NCBI GenBank assembly: GCA_963723965.1
Contig: CAVRSV010000012.1
Location: forward strand, 759,148-823,147
Reading direction: 5' to 3'
DNA from: JARRKC01 sp963723965
GTDB lineage: Bacteria > Acidobacteriota > UBA6911 > RPQK01 > JAPXNP01
Length of the DNA stretch: 64,000 nt
The first letter of the stretch is position 1. The number at the start of each line of letters is the position of its first letter. Shown here one piece after another: positions 46,128-54,758 of this stretch. The translations under genes and the position numbers were made by a program. The notes under the pieces were generated by a model, which searched no databases, was not told the origin of the DNA, and saw nothing but the letters and a program-made list of their open reading frames with translations.

Positions 46128-47510
46128 CTAATTGGAGAAGGGGCCGACATCGTTCAGGGAACCGGATGCCAGCAACACCTGGGCATAACCGAGATAGTGC
46201 TGGTAACGGGCGCCAAGCTGGTTGAGCTGGGCCCTCAGCAGAGCCGTCTGGGCCCGCAGCACCTCCGTGACCGTCGTCAGTCCCACATCGAGACGGTCCT
46301 GCACGATCCGCTGGGCCTCCGTGGCCTGGTCGACGGCGGCGGCGGTCAACTCGAGACGCTGCTTGGACGTCAGATAGCCCTGTAGAGCCTGCACCACCTC
46401 GAGCCGGACCTGATTGGCCATCCGGTCCTGTTCGGCGCGTGCCGCCCGCGTCCGGGCGACGGCCTGCTCGATCCGTGCCGGACGCCCGAAGTCCACGACG
46501 TCGAAATTCAGACTCGCCCCGACGGCAAAATCGCCGCTCCCATTGGTCAGATTCTGAGAGCTCTGGCCGGCCTGGGCAAACAGATTCAGATCCGGCCACC
46601 AGCTGCCCCGGGCGACGCGGACCTGCTGTTCGGCAAGCTCGACCTGTCTGGCGGCGTTGAGGTAGTCCGGGCGCCGGCTGAGGGCAGTGGAGATCAGTTC
46701 GGTCTGTTCGGGAATGCGGAAATCTCGTTCCTCGAGTGTCGCTCCGAGCTGCAAGGGAGTCGCGACGGGCAGAGCCAGAACCGTGTTGAGGGCGGCCAGA
46801 GCATTCTGAGCGTCGCCCGCAGATTCAACCTGCTGCTGGCGGAACTCGGCCAACTGCACCTGCATGGCGAGCAGATCGGAACGGACGGCAAGCCCCTGTT
46901 CGACCTTGGACTGGATGTTCGAGACTTCCGATTCCGCCGTCCGGACTGCTTCAGCCGCGACCTGCTCACGCTGCTGGGCGACCAGCAGGCCGAAGTAGGC
47001 TTGCACGACGTGGAGTCGAAGCTGTTGCCGGACCCAGTCGGACTGCGTCTGCGATTGAGCTTGCTGGATTTGGGCCTGCTCGATTCCGGACTGAACCTTG
47101 AAGCGGTTGAAGAGCGGAATCTCCAGATTCAGGCTGCTGCGAAAATTGGACATGGAACCCGGGTTGTTGAGGAAGTTGACGTCGAAGTTGTTGGCGGCGA
47201 ACCGTCCCTGTTCCAGGAGACTGCCGAAGACGTAGACGGGATTGTTGCTGTTCGTGTACTTTTCGTTGAACCGGAGTACGGGCAACCGGCCCGCTTTGGC
47301 CTCCGAAACTCCGGCCGCCGCCACATCCACGCCGGCGGCGCTTGCCCGGATCATGGGGTTGTTGTTCAAGGCCAGCTCAACCGCCTCGGACAGGGTGAGA
47401 CTTCCCTGCGGCATCCGGATCTGCCCACTCTCGCCCTGGGCCGCCAGGAGATGGACAGAAGCGAGAAAACCGCTCAGAACAAGGCTCAGCGCTCTGTTTC
47501 GTTTGCTCAT
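46128..47510 (-). CDS. TolC family outer membrane channel
   Basis: Outer-membrane efflux protein, 460 residues, with signal peptide (about 1-25). It carries two repeats of the TolC fold; LTLSEAVELALNNNPMIRASAAGVDVAAAGV is the start of repeat 1 and DYLNAARQVELAEQQVRVARGSWWPDLNL begins repeat 2. Long Ala/Gln-rich coiled helices make the periplasmic tunnel. It is the first gene of the efflux operon, followed by the fusion protein and the RND pump. The ATG at 47510 is chosen; a GTG at 47528 is open but adds only six residues. A palindrome over a promoter candidate lies about 90-115 bp upstream. Confidence 0.92.
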   Translation of the reverse strand: MSKRNRALSLVLSGFLASVHLLAAQGESGQIRMPQGSLTLSEAVELALNNNPMIRASAAGVDVAAAGVSEAKAGRLPVLRFNEKYTNSNNPVYVFGSLLEQGRFAANNFDVNFLNNPGSMSNFRSSLNLEIPLFNRFKVQSGIEQAQIQQAQSQTQSDWVRQQLRLHVVQAYFGLLVAQQREQVAAEAVRTAESEVSNIQSKVEQGLAVRSDLLAMQVQLAEFRQQQVESAGDAQNALAALNTVLALPVATPLQLGATLEERDFRIPEQTELISTALSRRPDYLNAARQVELAEQQVRVARGSWWPDLNLFAQAGQSSQNLTNGSGDFAVGASLNFDVVDFGRPARIEQAVARTRAARAEQDRMANQVRLEVVQALQGYLTSKQRLELTAAAVDQATEAQRIVQDRLDVGLTTVTEVLRAQTALLRAQLNQLGARYQHYLGYAQVLLASGSLNDVGPFSN

Positions 47511-47598
47511 AAAAACGTCACCAGTCACTGTCGTATTGTGGTTAACGAAGACTGCTTCGAGTCTCTCCGCCCCCCGTTCCCGGAGAAACGATCGCGTA

Positions 47599-47629
47599 AG
47601 AATCTACCTTGTTCTCTGTAGATTCTCAA
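47599..47629 (-). promoter_or_regulatory. Candidate promoter and operator of the efflux operon
   Basis: Perfect 9-bp inverted repeat AGAATCTAC (47599-47607) and GTAGATTCT (47618-47626) with 10 bp between. On the minus strand TTGAGA (47629-47624), 17 bp, TAGATT (47606-47601) forms a candidate promoter that overlaps both arms. This suggests control by a dimeric repressor or activator, not encoded nearby. Predicted leader about 85 bases before the tolC ATG. Confidence 0.5.
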
Positions 47630-47778
47630 CACCCATTCAATGATGAAGACTTTACCCCTCAGGTTTCGCGCAGCCGGGGCGAACAGAGCCGAAAACTGAA
47701 ATTTCCCGGTTCGGCTTCTGAACCGGACACAGTATCCGATACCATGAGTCACGCCATGATGAAAGAGGGGCGGGCCAC

Positions 47779-48639
47779 GTGATTGCCGTTCGAGGTGCGC
47801 TGCAGGTGATCGCCGCCGGAGTCCTGTTCGCCGCCATGAGTGCAGGGGTGAAGGTTCTCTCCGCCTCGCAGCCCAGCACGGTGATCGTCTTTTGTCGCAA
47901 TGCCTTTGCCCTCCTGGCCCTGTTACCCTGGATCGGATGGCGTGGCTGGTCCGCCGTCAGGACTCGGGCTTTCCGGTTTCATCTGCTCCGCGGACTGGCC
48001 GGCCTCTCGGCAATGTACTGCTTCTTCTTCACCATCGGGAAGCTCCAACTCGCGGATGCCGTCCTCCTGAACTACACCCTGCCGCTCTTCATGCCGCTGA
48101 TCGCCTGGGTCTGGCTGAAGGAAGAACTGAGCCGCTCCGTCATCGCCGCCGTCTTCGTGGGTTTCGTCGGCGTAGTCTTCATCATCAAGCCGAGTGCGGG
48201 GGTAATCCAGGTGGCAGCCGTCATCGGACTCTCAGCCGGGATTCTGGGAGCATTGGCCCAGGTGACGATCCGGCGACTCACCCGCACCGAGCCGGTCACC
48301 CGGGTCGTTTTCTACTTTTCTCTCATCTCGACGGCCGTTTCGGCACTGCCCTTTCCGTGGAGGTCTTTTCGGGTCCGCTTCTCTGAGCTGCTGATCCTGG
48401 CCGCAGTGGGCTTGCTGGCCGCCATTGCGCAGATGCTGCTCACTTCCGGTTACGCCTCGGGATCCGCCGCCAGCGTGGGGCCCTTCATCTACAGCTCGGT
48501 GGTGTGCGCGGGGCTGTTCGACTGGCTGTTCTGGGACCATCCACCTGATCTCGCCTCACTCCTCGGAACCCTCCTGATCTGCCTGGGAGGCGTCATCGTG
48601 ATGCGGGCCTCGGCCCGCAACGTTCCGGTGAGACCCTGA
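47779..48639 (+). CDS. EamA/DMT family transporter
   Basis: Drug/metabolite transporter superfamily protein of 286 residues with ten predicted transmembrane helices arranged as two EamA repeats. GVLFAAMSAGVKVL starts the first helix; LNYTLPLFMPLIAWVWLKEELS is the conserved end of repeat 1. The second repeat is SVGPFIYSSVVCAGLFDWLFWDHPPDLASLLGTLLICLGG. Such carriers export amino acids, nucleotides sugars or small metabolites; the substrate cannot be inferred. Start is GTG at 47779 with GAAAGAGGGG upstream. Divergent from the efflux operon across about 270 bp. Confidence 0.9.
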   Translation: MIAVRGALQVIAAGVLFAAMSAGVKVLSASQPSTVIVFCRNAFALLALLPWIGWRGWSAVRTRAFRFHLLRGLAGLSAMYCFFFTIGKLQLADAVLLNYTLPLFMPLIAWVWLKEELSRSVIAAVFVGFVGVVFIIKPSAGVIQVAAVIGLSAGILGALAQVTIRRLTRTEPVTRVVFYFSLISTAVSALPFPWRSFRVRFSELLILAAVGLLAAIAQMLLTSGYASGSAASVGPFIYSSVVCAGLFDWLFWDHPPDLASLLGTLLICLGGVIVMRASARNVPVRP

Positions 48640-49056
48640 GGGGATTTTCGATCTTCGATTTCCGATTTGTCGGAAGACCGTTTGCCGGCTTGCCTGGCTT
48701 CCGTACGACCAAGGTTAGGGACCTGCCGCGGAGTCGCTTGCGCCTGAGCTGTCGTGGCACCGCGGCGCAGCCGCCTTGGACTGCGGCAGCTTGCTGCCGC
48801 TTTCTCTGGAGGGGCCTCGGTCGTGGGTACCCGGAGCTTCAGCGGGGATCTGTCGGCAAGCCGACCGTGCAGGTCGACATGAGCGTCCATGGCGATTCGA
48901 TAGCGGAAGCGAGCTTCCGCAGTCCAAGGACGCCTCCGGCGTCGGAGAAGAGAGAGTGCCGCGGAGCCGCTTGCGCTCGAGCTGTCGTGGCACCGCGGCG
49001 CAGCCGCCTTGGACTGCGGCAGCTTGCTGCCGCTTTCTCTGGAGGGGCCTCGGCTG
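48640..49056. repeat. Repeat-filled gap: two 97-bp copies with strong hairpins and one inverted part-copy
   Basis: This gap of 417 bp holds no gene. Two direct copies (48724-48820 and 48957-49053) are nearly identical over 97 bp and both contain the perfect hairpin GCGGCAGC-TT-GCTGCCGC (48783-48800 and 49016-49033) followed by TTTCTCTGGAGGGGCC. Between them an inverted part-copy (48901-48929) has the hairpin GCGGAAGC-GA-GCTTCCGC, in which a stem C:G pair is replaced by A:T on both arms. The second copy ends three bases from the stop of the sigma-54 activator gene. The GATTTCC tract at 48642-48668 opens the gap. Confidence 0.85.
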
Positions 49057-50442
49057 TCAGGCCGGGTGATCGGCCTTCGGCTGCATATCGTGACGCTCGA
49101 GGATCCGATAGACCGTCCGCCGGTCGATCGCCAGAATGTCCGCCGTCTGGCTGACGTTTCGGCCCGTGGCCTCGAGGATCTCGAGCACATACTCGAGGGT
49201 CTTTTCTTCGAGGGTCATGAACGGTCCCTGCCCGGCCGGCGGCCGGTGCGTGCCCGCTTCCCGGATCTCTTCGGGAAAGTCCGTCGGCATCAGGATTCCG
49301 CTGGCATTCAAGGCGATGGCCCGCTCGACCGTATTCTCCAGCTCCCGGACGTTCCCCGGCCAGGAGTAGCTCGCCAGCAGCGAGTAGACCGAGTCGGAAA
49401 TGGCAATCGGTTTGGAGGAGGCCGCTGCGAAGTGTTGGACGAAGTGATTCAACAGAATCGGGATGTCGCCACGCCGCTCCCGCAGCGGAGGCAGATTGAT
49501 GGTCACGACCTTGAGTCGATAGTAGAGATCCTCGCGGAATTCCTTCTCATTGACCAGGTCATCCAGCGGCCGGTTGGTGGCGGAGATGATCCGCACATCG
49601 ATCTTCGTCGTATCGGTCGAGCCGACCGGCTGGACTTCCCTCTCTTCGAGCACCCTCAACAGGCGCATCTGCACGTTCTGTGACGTATTGGAAATCTCGT
49701 CGAGGAAGCAGGTCCCGCCTTCGGCCGCCTCGAACACACCTTTCTTGCGGGTGGTCGCGCCGGTGAACGCCCCTTTGACGTAGCCGAAGAGCTCGCTCTC
49801 CAGCAGAGATTCCGGAAGCGCCCCGCAGTTGATCGCCTTGAAGGCCCCCGGTCGTCCACTCAGATCGTGGATCAGATGGGCCACCAGTTCCTTCCCGGTC
49901 CCGCTTTCCCCCTGGATGAGCACCGTCGTCGGCAAGGGCGCCACTTTGGCGATCAGTTTGTAGACTTCGACCATCTCCGGGCTGCGGCCGATCAGTCCAT
50001 TGCGTTCTTCCCGTTTCTCCAGTGCGGAACGGAGTTTCAGGTTCTCCTGCCGGAGCGTGCTCTGCTCGAGGGCACGACGGACGACCAGTCGGAGGTGGTC
50101 CAGTTTGAAGGGCTTACTCAAATAGTCGAAGGCACCCTTGCGGATTGCCTCGACGGCACTGCCCATATCCGCAAAGGCAGTCAGCACGATGACGGGAATT
50201 TCCGGTCGGTCCGCCCGTACCGATTCGAGGATCTTCATCCCGTCGATGCCGCTCATGCGCAAATCCGTCACGACAAGATCGAGCGGCCGCTCGAGATTCT
50301 GGACCACATCGAGAGCCTCCCGGCCTTTGCGAGTGGCAAAAACGTCGTATTCTTCTTTCGTCAGAACCTCCGCCAGCGACTCGAGGGCCGACGGATCGTC
50401 ATCGACGACGAGCACTTTGTGTTTCTGTTCCGACACGTCCAT
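49057..50442 (-). CDS. Sigma-54-dependent response regulator (NtrC family)
   Basis: A 461-residue transcription activator. The receiver domain has phospho-acceptor Asp60 in VVTDLRMSG and Lys110 in LSKPF. The AAA+ domain carries Walker A GESGTGKE (178-185), the sigma-54-contacting loop ELFGYVKGAFTGA (217-229), Walker B GGTCFLDEI and the arginine finger region RGDIPILL. The Fis-type DNA-binding domain is at the C-terminus (about 415-455; NVSQTADILAIDRRTVYRIL). Its ATG overlaps the stop of the histidine kinase (TGATG), so the two are one unit. The HtrA gene next door has a -24/-12 promoter, a likely target. Confidence 0.95.
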   Translation of the reverse strand: MDVSEQKHKVLVVDDDPSALESLAEVLTKEEYDVFATRKGREALDVVQNLERPLDLVVTDLRMSGIDGMKILESVRADRPEIPVIVLTAFADMGSAVEAIRKGAFDYLSKPFKLDHLRLVVRRALEQSTLRQENLKLRSALEKREERNGLIGRSPEMVEVYKLIAKVAPLPTTVLIQGESGTGKELVAHLIHDLSGRPGAFKAINCGALPESLLESELFGYVKGAFTGATTRKKGVFEAAEGGTCFLDEISNTSQNVQMRLLRVLEEREVQPVGSTDTTKIDVRIISATNRPLDDLVNEKEFREDLYYRLKVVTINLPPLRERRGDIPILLNHFVQHFAAASSKPIAISDSVYSLLASYSWPGNVRELENTVERAIALNASGILMPTDFPEEIREAGTHRPPAGQGPFMTLEEKTLEYVLEILEATGRNVSQTADILAIDRRTVYRILERHDMQPKADHPA

Positions 50443-52013
50443 CACGATTGACTGGTCCTTTCGCCCACGATGGATGGGACGAGACGCGGCAGGAATATCG
50501 TGAAACAGGTCCCCTGGCCGAGCGTACTCTCTACCCGGATCCTTCCGCCGTGCTGGTTGATGATTTCCTGGCTTACCGCCAGGCCGATGCCCGTTCCCTG
50601 GGCTTTACGCTTGGCACTGAAGAAAGGCTCGAAGATGGAAGAGAGATCGTCCGGAGGTATCCCTTCCCCGGTATCCTCGACCTCGATCCTCCATTCGGGA
50701 ATGCCTTCGTCGTCCGCACGCTGCACGCGGACGGTGATTCTCCCGGGACTGGAGATCGCGTCCATGGAGTTGTTCAGGAGGTTGAGAAAGACCTGCTGCA
50801 ACTGACCCGGGTCCCCCAGAACCGCACACGGACCCTCGATGGACGCCATGACCTCCGCCTGAATGCTGCTGCGGGCAAAGCCCGGTCCCAGCAGCTGGAA
50901 GACCGTCTCGATCGTCTCCATGAGGTCCACCGGCCGCTTTTGAGGACGCAACCGGGTGGTCGAAAGAAGACTCTCGACGATGCCGCACACACGATCGATC
51001 TGCTCGTTCGCCAGGCGAACACGTCGCTCCAGATCGTTCGGCAGTCGCTCATCTTCGAGGAGCAGCTGAAGGTGGGTCGAGACGGCCCCCAGCGGCGATC
51101 CGATGTCATGAGCGAGGGAGGCCGTCAACCTCCCGGCCAGAGCCAGGCGCTCGGCCTGCGCGCGCAGCTTTTGGGCTTCGAACAACTGCAGATTGATCGA
51201 TTCGAGCTCGCGATTGCGGACTTCGAGCTCCATCGTGGCTTCCTCGATGCGGAGCTTCATGTTCTGGTTCAGCTGCTGGATTTCATCGAGCATGATGTTC
51301 AGATCCGTTGCCAGAGCCGAGAATTCCGACGGAAGATCCTGATCGGCTCGAGCCGACGTTTCACCTCCCTTGAACCGGTTCATGACTTCAGTCAGATCAA
51401 GCACGGGACGGGCTACCGTCGTCCGGAACAGCCAGGCGGTCCCGCCAACCAGCAGAAGAATGGCGGAACTCATCAGATAGATGCCGAGTCGTGAGTGCGT
51501 CTGAATGATGGCGTCCACAATATCGAGGGAGTTGATCACCGTCATGAAACCGCGCTGTCCGTCCCCGAAACGGAATGGGTGGACGGTGAACAGCAGGCGC
51601 CGGCCGTTCTGCTCGGTCACGAACGAACGGTCCTGATCCTCATGCAACGCCTCTTCCTCGGCGGGAGCTGGATCGCGGGGCTGTCTCTCGTCACTCGAAG
51701 CCAACATTCTGAAACCCTCTGGACTGGGGCCAAACACATCGATTCTCACGACACTCGGTTCTAGTTCAAGCAACTCCTGTGCCTGAAGCTGAAGACCAAC
51801 GGGAATCTTCCCCGGCGGGACCGTCTCGAGATGGGAGGCGAGCCTCTGAAGCGTCTCCTCGGCCCGCTGCGCCATCAGATCCTCGATCTGGTAGGCCGTT
51901 CGAACGGCGGCGAGCCAAGCCATCAAACCCAGCACCGATGCGGAAATGCAGCCCGTCAGAATTAGGACTTTGGCGCGAAGCGACCAGCTTCGCCAAAAGG
52001 CTAAAGACATCAT
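50442..52013 (-). CDS. Membrane-bound histidine kinase
   Basis: Sensor kinase of 523 residues. N-terminal transmembrane helix (about 12-34), a periplasmic sensing region of about 130 residues (45-170), second helix (178-196), then HAMP (197-250), coiled coil, and the HisKA dimerisation domain with phospho-acceptor His302 in LAHDIGSPLGAV. The ATPase domain shows NLLNNSMDAI (N box), DTGEGIPP (G1), FSAKRKAQGTGIGLAVS (F and G2 boxes). It pairs with the NtrC-type regulator encoded directly downstream with one-base overlap. The periplasmic domain has no recognisable ligand motif; an envelope signal is likely, given its divergent partner HtrA. Confidence 0.94.
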   Translation of the reverse strand: MMSLAFWRSWSLRAKVLILTGCISASVLGLMAWLAAVRTAYQIEDLMAQRAEETLQRLASHLETVPPGKIPVGLQLQAQELLELEPSVVRIDVFGPSPEGFRMLASSDERQPRDPAPAEEEALHEDQDRSFVTEQNGRRLLFTVHPFRFGDGQRGFMTVINSLDIVDAIIQTHSRLGIYLMSSAILLLVGGTAWLFRTTVARPVLDLTEVMNRFKGGETSARADQDLPSEFSALATDLNIMLDEIQQLNQNMKLRIEEATMELEVRNRELESINLQLFEAQKLRAQAERLALAGRLTASLAHDIGSPLGAVSTHLQLLLEDERLPNDLERRVRLANEQIDRVCGIVESLLSTTRLRPQKRPVDLMETIETVFQLLGPGFARSSIQAEVMASIEGPCAVLGDPGQLQQVFLNLLNNSMDAISSPGRITVRVQRADDEGIPEWRIEVEDTGEGIPPDDLSSIFEPFFSAKRKAQGTGIGLAVSQEIINQHGGRIRVESTLGQGTCFTIFLPRLVPSIVGERTSQS

Positions 52014-52105
52014 GTCACCTGTTTTCCATTCTGGCAGAGCATTCTCCGCCGGGACAAGTTTGTCACGCCGCGAGGCCGATCATCCCGGAGAATCCGCCCC
52101 CCAGA

Positions 52106-52141
52106 TGTGGCAGTTCTGCGCGTTTGTACATTTCTGCCACA
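52106..52141. promoter_or_regulatory. Dyad upstream of the sigma-54 promoter
   Basis: Perfect inverted arms TGTGGCAG (52106-52113) and CTGCCACA (52134-52141) with a 20-bp spacer, centred about 120 bp before the predicted start of htrA transcription. This is the usual place for the enhancer-binding site of an NtrC-family activator. An extra half-site-like CTGGCAGA is near 52031. Confidence 0.55.
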
Positions 52142-52217
52142 GCGAAGCCTGGTCCCCGGCACGGCCTCAGAAAGCCAATCATCGATTTATCAGCCATTTA
52201 GAGATGAGGTGGCGGCT

Positions 52218-52232
52218 TGGCACGATCCTTGC
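52218..52232 (+). promoter_or_regulatory. Sigma-54 (-24/-12) promoter of the HtrA gene
   Basis: TGGCAC (52218-52223), five bases, TTGC (52229-52232). The essential GG (52219-52220) and GC (52231-52232) are separated by exactly 10 bases, as required for sigma-54. Predicted start near 52244, about 50 bases before the ATG at 52295. The sigma-54 activator and its kinase are encoded divergently. Confidence 0.85.
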
Positions 52233-52294
52233 CTAATGCAGAAGGCGACAGAACACATTTCGAATGCAGGCAAATGTCAAGGAGCCAAGAAACA

Positions 52295-53785
52295 ATGAGA
52301 ATATACGAACAATTTCGACGTCCTCTCGGGGCCATCATCGTGCTGGTACTGGGCGTGCTGGTGGGACTGGTTGTGGCAAACCAGGTGGAACCGGTCCATC
52401 CCATGGAGCCGCTGCCGGCCTTTGCGAACAACGCGGCGAACGCCGACACCTACAGCATTTCGGGCGATGCAGCCGCGGTTCAAGCCCAGTTCTCACTGGC
52501 GGTCAAAAGGGCCCTTCCCGCCGTCGTCAGCGTGCTGTCGTCGCGCGTCGTGAAGGTCCAGAACCCGTTCATGAACAATCCTTTCTTCCGGCAGTTCTTT
52601 GGTGATCAGGGGAACGGCAACCAGGCCCCCGAAGAGACCGAACGCGGGCTGGGGTCCGGGGTCATCCTTTCGCCGGACGGCTTCATTCTCACCAATAACC
52701 ACGTGGTGGCGGGCGCACAGGAGATTCACGTGCAGCTGGCCGACAAGCAGGACCTGGACGCCAAGGTGGTGGGTACGGATCCGGCCACCGATCTGGCACT
52801 GCTGAAGGTCGATGCCACCAACCTCCCCACGATTGTCGCCGACACCAAGGGCGACCTGGACATCGGGGACATCGTCTTCGCAATCGGCAACCCCTTCGGC
52901 GTTGGCCGGACGGTCACGATGGGTATCATCAGTGCGACGGGCCGCGGTGGACTGGGCATCGAAGATTATGAAGACTTCATCCAGACCGATGCCGCCATCA
53001 ATCCCGGCAACTCGGGTGGCGCTCTGATCAACCTGCGCGGCGAACTGGTCGGCATCAACACGGCCATCATCGGCCGCAGCGGCGGCAACAACGGCATCGG
53101 CTTCGCCATCCCGGTCGGAATGGCCGAGCCCGTGGTCGCCCAGCTGAAGGCAACCGGCCACGTCACCCGCGGCTACATCGGCGCTTATATCCAGGATCTG
53201 ACTCCTGCGATGGCCAAGGCGTTCAAGTCGACGGCGACGAGCGGCTCGCTGATTTCGGACCTGACTCCCGACGGCCCGGCGGCCAAAGCCGGTCTGAAGA
53301 GAGGCGACATCATCACCGCGGTCAACGGCAGCAAGGTTGCGGACAGCCGCCAGCTGCGACTGCTCATCGCCCAGACCAAGCCGGGAACGGTGGTCCAGCT
53401 GACCGTTCTTCGCGACGGGACCGAGATGACCGTTCCGGTCACACTGGGCACGCTTCCGGATCAAAGCAAGAAATCGTCCACGAGCCCCGAGGGCACCACG
53501 GGCGGCGATCGCGGAATCACCGTCGAAAGCCTGTCCCCCCAGATTCTGCAGAGCCTGGGTCTGCCGCCTTCCACACAGGGAGTCGTGGTCGACGAGGTGG
53601 ATCCGACCGGTCCGGCCTCCGACTCCGGGCTGCAGCGTGGTGACGTGATCGAATCGGTGAACGGTCAGGCCGTCCACAATCCTCAGGAACTGGCCTCCGC
53701 CTTCGCAAGTGCGGGTAAAGAATCCGCGCTCCTGCTGGTGAATCGCCAGGGCCGCACGTTCTATACAACTGTCCCGTCCGAATAG
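52295..53785 (+). CDS. HtrA/Deg-type periplasmic serine protease
   Basis: Envelope quality-control protease, 496 residues. An N-terminal membrane anchor (about 11-28) replaces a cleaved signal. The trypsin-like domain has the triad His136 (TNNHVVAG), Asp166 (TDLALLKVD) and Ser240 (NPGNSGGAL). Two PDZ domains follow (about 305-400 and 420-496), separated by a Ser/Thr/Gly linker. It degrades or refolds misfolded periplasmic proteins. The ATG at 52295 has AAGGAG ten bases upstream; a longer frame from 52217 is inside the promoter. Control by a dedicated sigma-54 two-component system, instead of sigma-E or Cpx as in E. coli, is inferred from the neighbours. Confidence 0.95.
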   Translation: MRIYEQFRRPLGAIIVLVLGVLVGLVVANQVEPVHPMEPLPAFANNAANADTYSISGDAAAVQAQFSLAVKRALPAVVSVLSSRVVKVQNPFMNNPFFRQFFGDQGNGNQAPEETERGLGSGVILSPDGFILTNNHVVAGAQEIHVQLADKQDLDAKVVGTDPATDLALLKVDATNLPTIVADTKGDLDIGDIVFAIGNPFGVGRTVTMGIISATGRGGLGIEDYEDFIQTDAAINPGNSGGALINLRGELVGINTAIIGRSGGNNGIGFAIPVGMAEPVVAQLKATGHVTRGYIGAYIQDLTPAMAKAFKSTATSGSLISDLTPDGPAAKAGLKRGDIITAVNGSKVADSRQLRLLIAQTKPGTVVQLTVLRDGTEMTVPVTLGTLPDQSKKSSTSPEGTTGGDRGITVESLSPQILQSLGLPPSTQGVVVDEVDPTGPASDSGLQRGDVIESVNGQAVHNPQELASAFASAGKESALLLVNRQGRTFYTTVPSE

Positions 53786-53822
53786 GTCGGGGCCGTCGAG
53801 ACCCCCTCCCTCGACGTCAAGT

Positions 53823-53867
53823 GCCGGGCTTCCGCTCCCCCCTGCGGAAGCCCGGCTTCCTTTTTCT
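53823..53867 (+). terminator. Rho-independent terminator downstream of htrA
   Basis: Perfect 13-bp stem GCCGGGCTTCCGC (53823-53835), loop of 8 bases, GCGGAAGCCCGGC (53844-53856), followed by TTCCTTTTTCT. It lies 38 bp after the htrA stop. Confidence 0.85.
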
Positions 53868-53877
53868 GAGTCCTGAG

Positions 53878-54016
53878 AACGGGAGAACGGGAAAGCCGGA
53901 GAACGGGAGGACCGGAGGACGGGAGGACGGGAGGACGGGAGGACCGGACGATCGTGAATCGGAACACCGGGGGACTTCCGGGCTAGAAACCAGGAACTCG
54001 GAACTCGGAACTCGGA
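53878..54016. repeat. Tandem GGACGGGAGGAC and GGAACTC tracts
   Basis: About 70 bp of an imperfect roughly 9-10-bp unit (GGAGGACGG, variants GGAGGACCGG, GAGAACGGGA) at 53878-53947, then a second tract built on GGAACTC (three near-exact copies at about 53994-54014). It fills the gap between the htrA terminator and the amidotransferase gene; no gene is visible. Confidence 0.7.
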
Positions 54017-54053
54017 ACAAGTGTCCCATCCTCCCCCGTCCCGTTCTCGCGTC

Positions 54054-54758
54054 CTAATCTCCCTCTATGACCTTCGCGAACCCGTCCAGAATCCGCTTCA
54101 TCTCGACATGGTTCTGTTCGAACCGCTCCGGGTGAGCCAGGATCTCATCGCCTCCCTGCACCCAGCGATGTCCGGTCGGATCCTCCGGAGCATGGGAATG
54201 GAGCGACTTGACGAGATCGCCCGTCGCCTCGGGATGATACTGCAGGGCCAGCACCCGGTCTCCCCAGGAGAAGGCCTGATTCCGGCAAACCTGGCTCCTG
54301 GCCAAATGGACGGCGCCCTCCGGAAGCTCGAAGGTCTCCCCGTGCCAGTGCAACGTGAGGAGCTGCGGAGAAAGCAGTTCCCAGAACCTGGATTTCGAGC
54401 CTCCTTCGACTCGTTCGACCTGGAACCAGCCGACTTCCCGCTCTGGGTTCGAATAGACCCGCGCCCCCAATGCCTCGGCCAGATGCTGCGCTCCCAGGCA
54501 AATGCCCAGCATGGGCATCCCGGACTCGAGGGCCCGGCGGATGTAGAGCTTCTCGGCAACCAGCCAGGGGAATTCTTCCTCGTCGTGAATGCTCATGGGC
54601 CCACCAATGATGACCAGCCAGTCGTACTCGGTTGGGGCGGGGGGAATCACTCCCTCGAACAGCCGACTGCTGGAAATCGAGTGTCCGGCCTCGCCTGCCC
54701 AGGTCTCGATGTATCCCGGTCCTTCGAAGGGGACGTGCTGGAGGTAGTGGATCTTCAT
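54054..54758 (-). CDS. Class I glutamine amidotransferase-like protein
   Basis: A 234-residue stand-alone class I amidotransferase domain. The nucleophile is Cys87 in MLGICLGAQ and the catalytic pair is His175-Glu177 in QYHPEATG. Similar stand-alone proteins are annotated as 'GMP synthase-like' amidotransferases; related ones hydrolyse gamma-glutamyl compounds. No synthetase partner is adjacent, so its amide acceptor is unknown. The N-terminal MKIHYLQHVPFEGPGYIETW fits this subgroup. It is encoded opposite to htrA. The gap beyond its start is repeat-rich. Confidence 0.88.
   Translation of the reverse strand: MKIHYLQHVPFEGPGYIETWAGEAGHSISSSRLFEGVIPPAPTEYDWLVIIGGPMSIHDEEEFPWLVAEKLYIRRALESGMPMLGICLGAQHLAEALGARVYSNPEREVGWFQVERVEGGSKSRFWELLSPQLLTLHWHGETFELPEGAVHLARSQVCRNQAFSWGDRVLALQYHPEATGDLVKSLHSHAPEDPTGHRWVQGGDEILAHPERFEQNHVEMKRILDGFAKVIEGD

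Noticed and set aside
48724..49053. CRISPR-like array
   Set aside because: Only two direct copies, about 97 bp each, with one 136-bp spacer; no short regular repeats, leader or cas genes.
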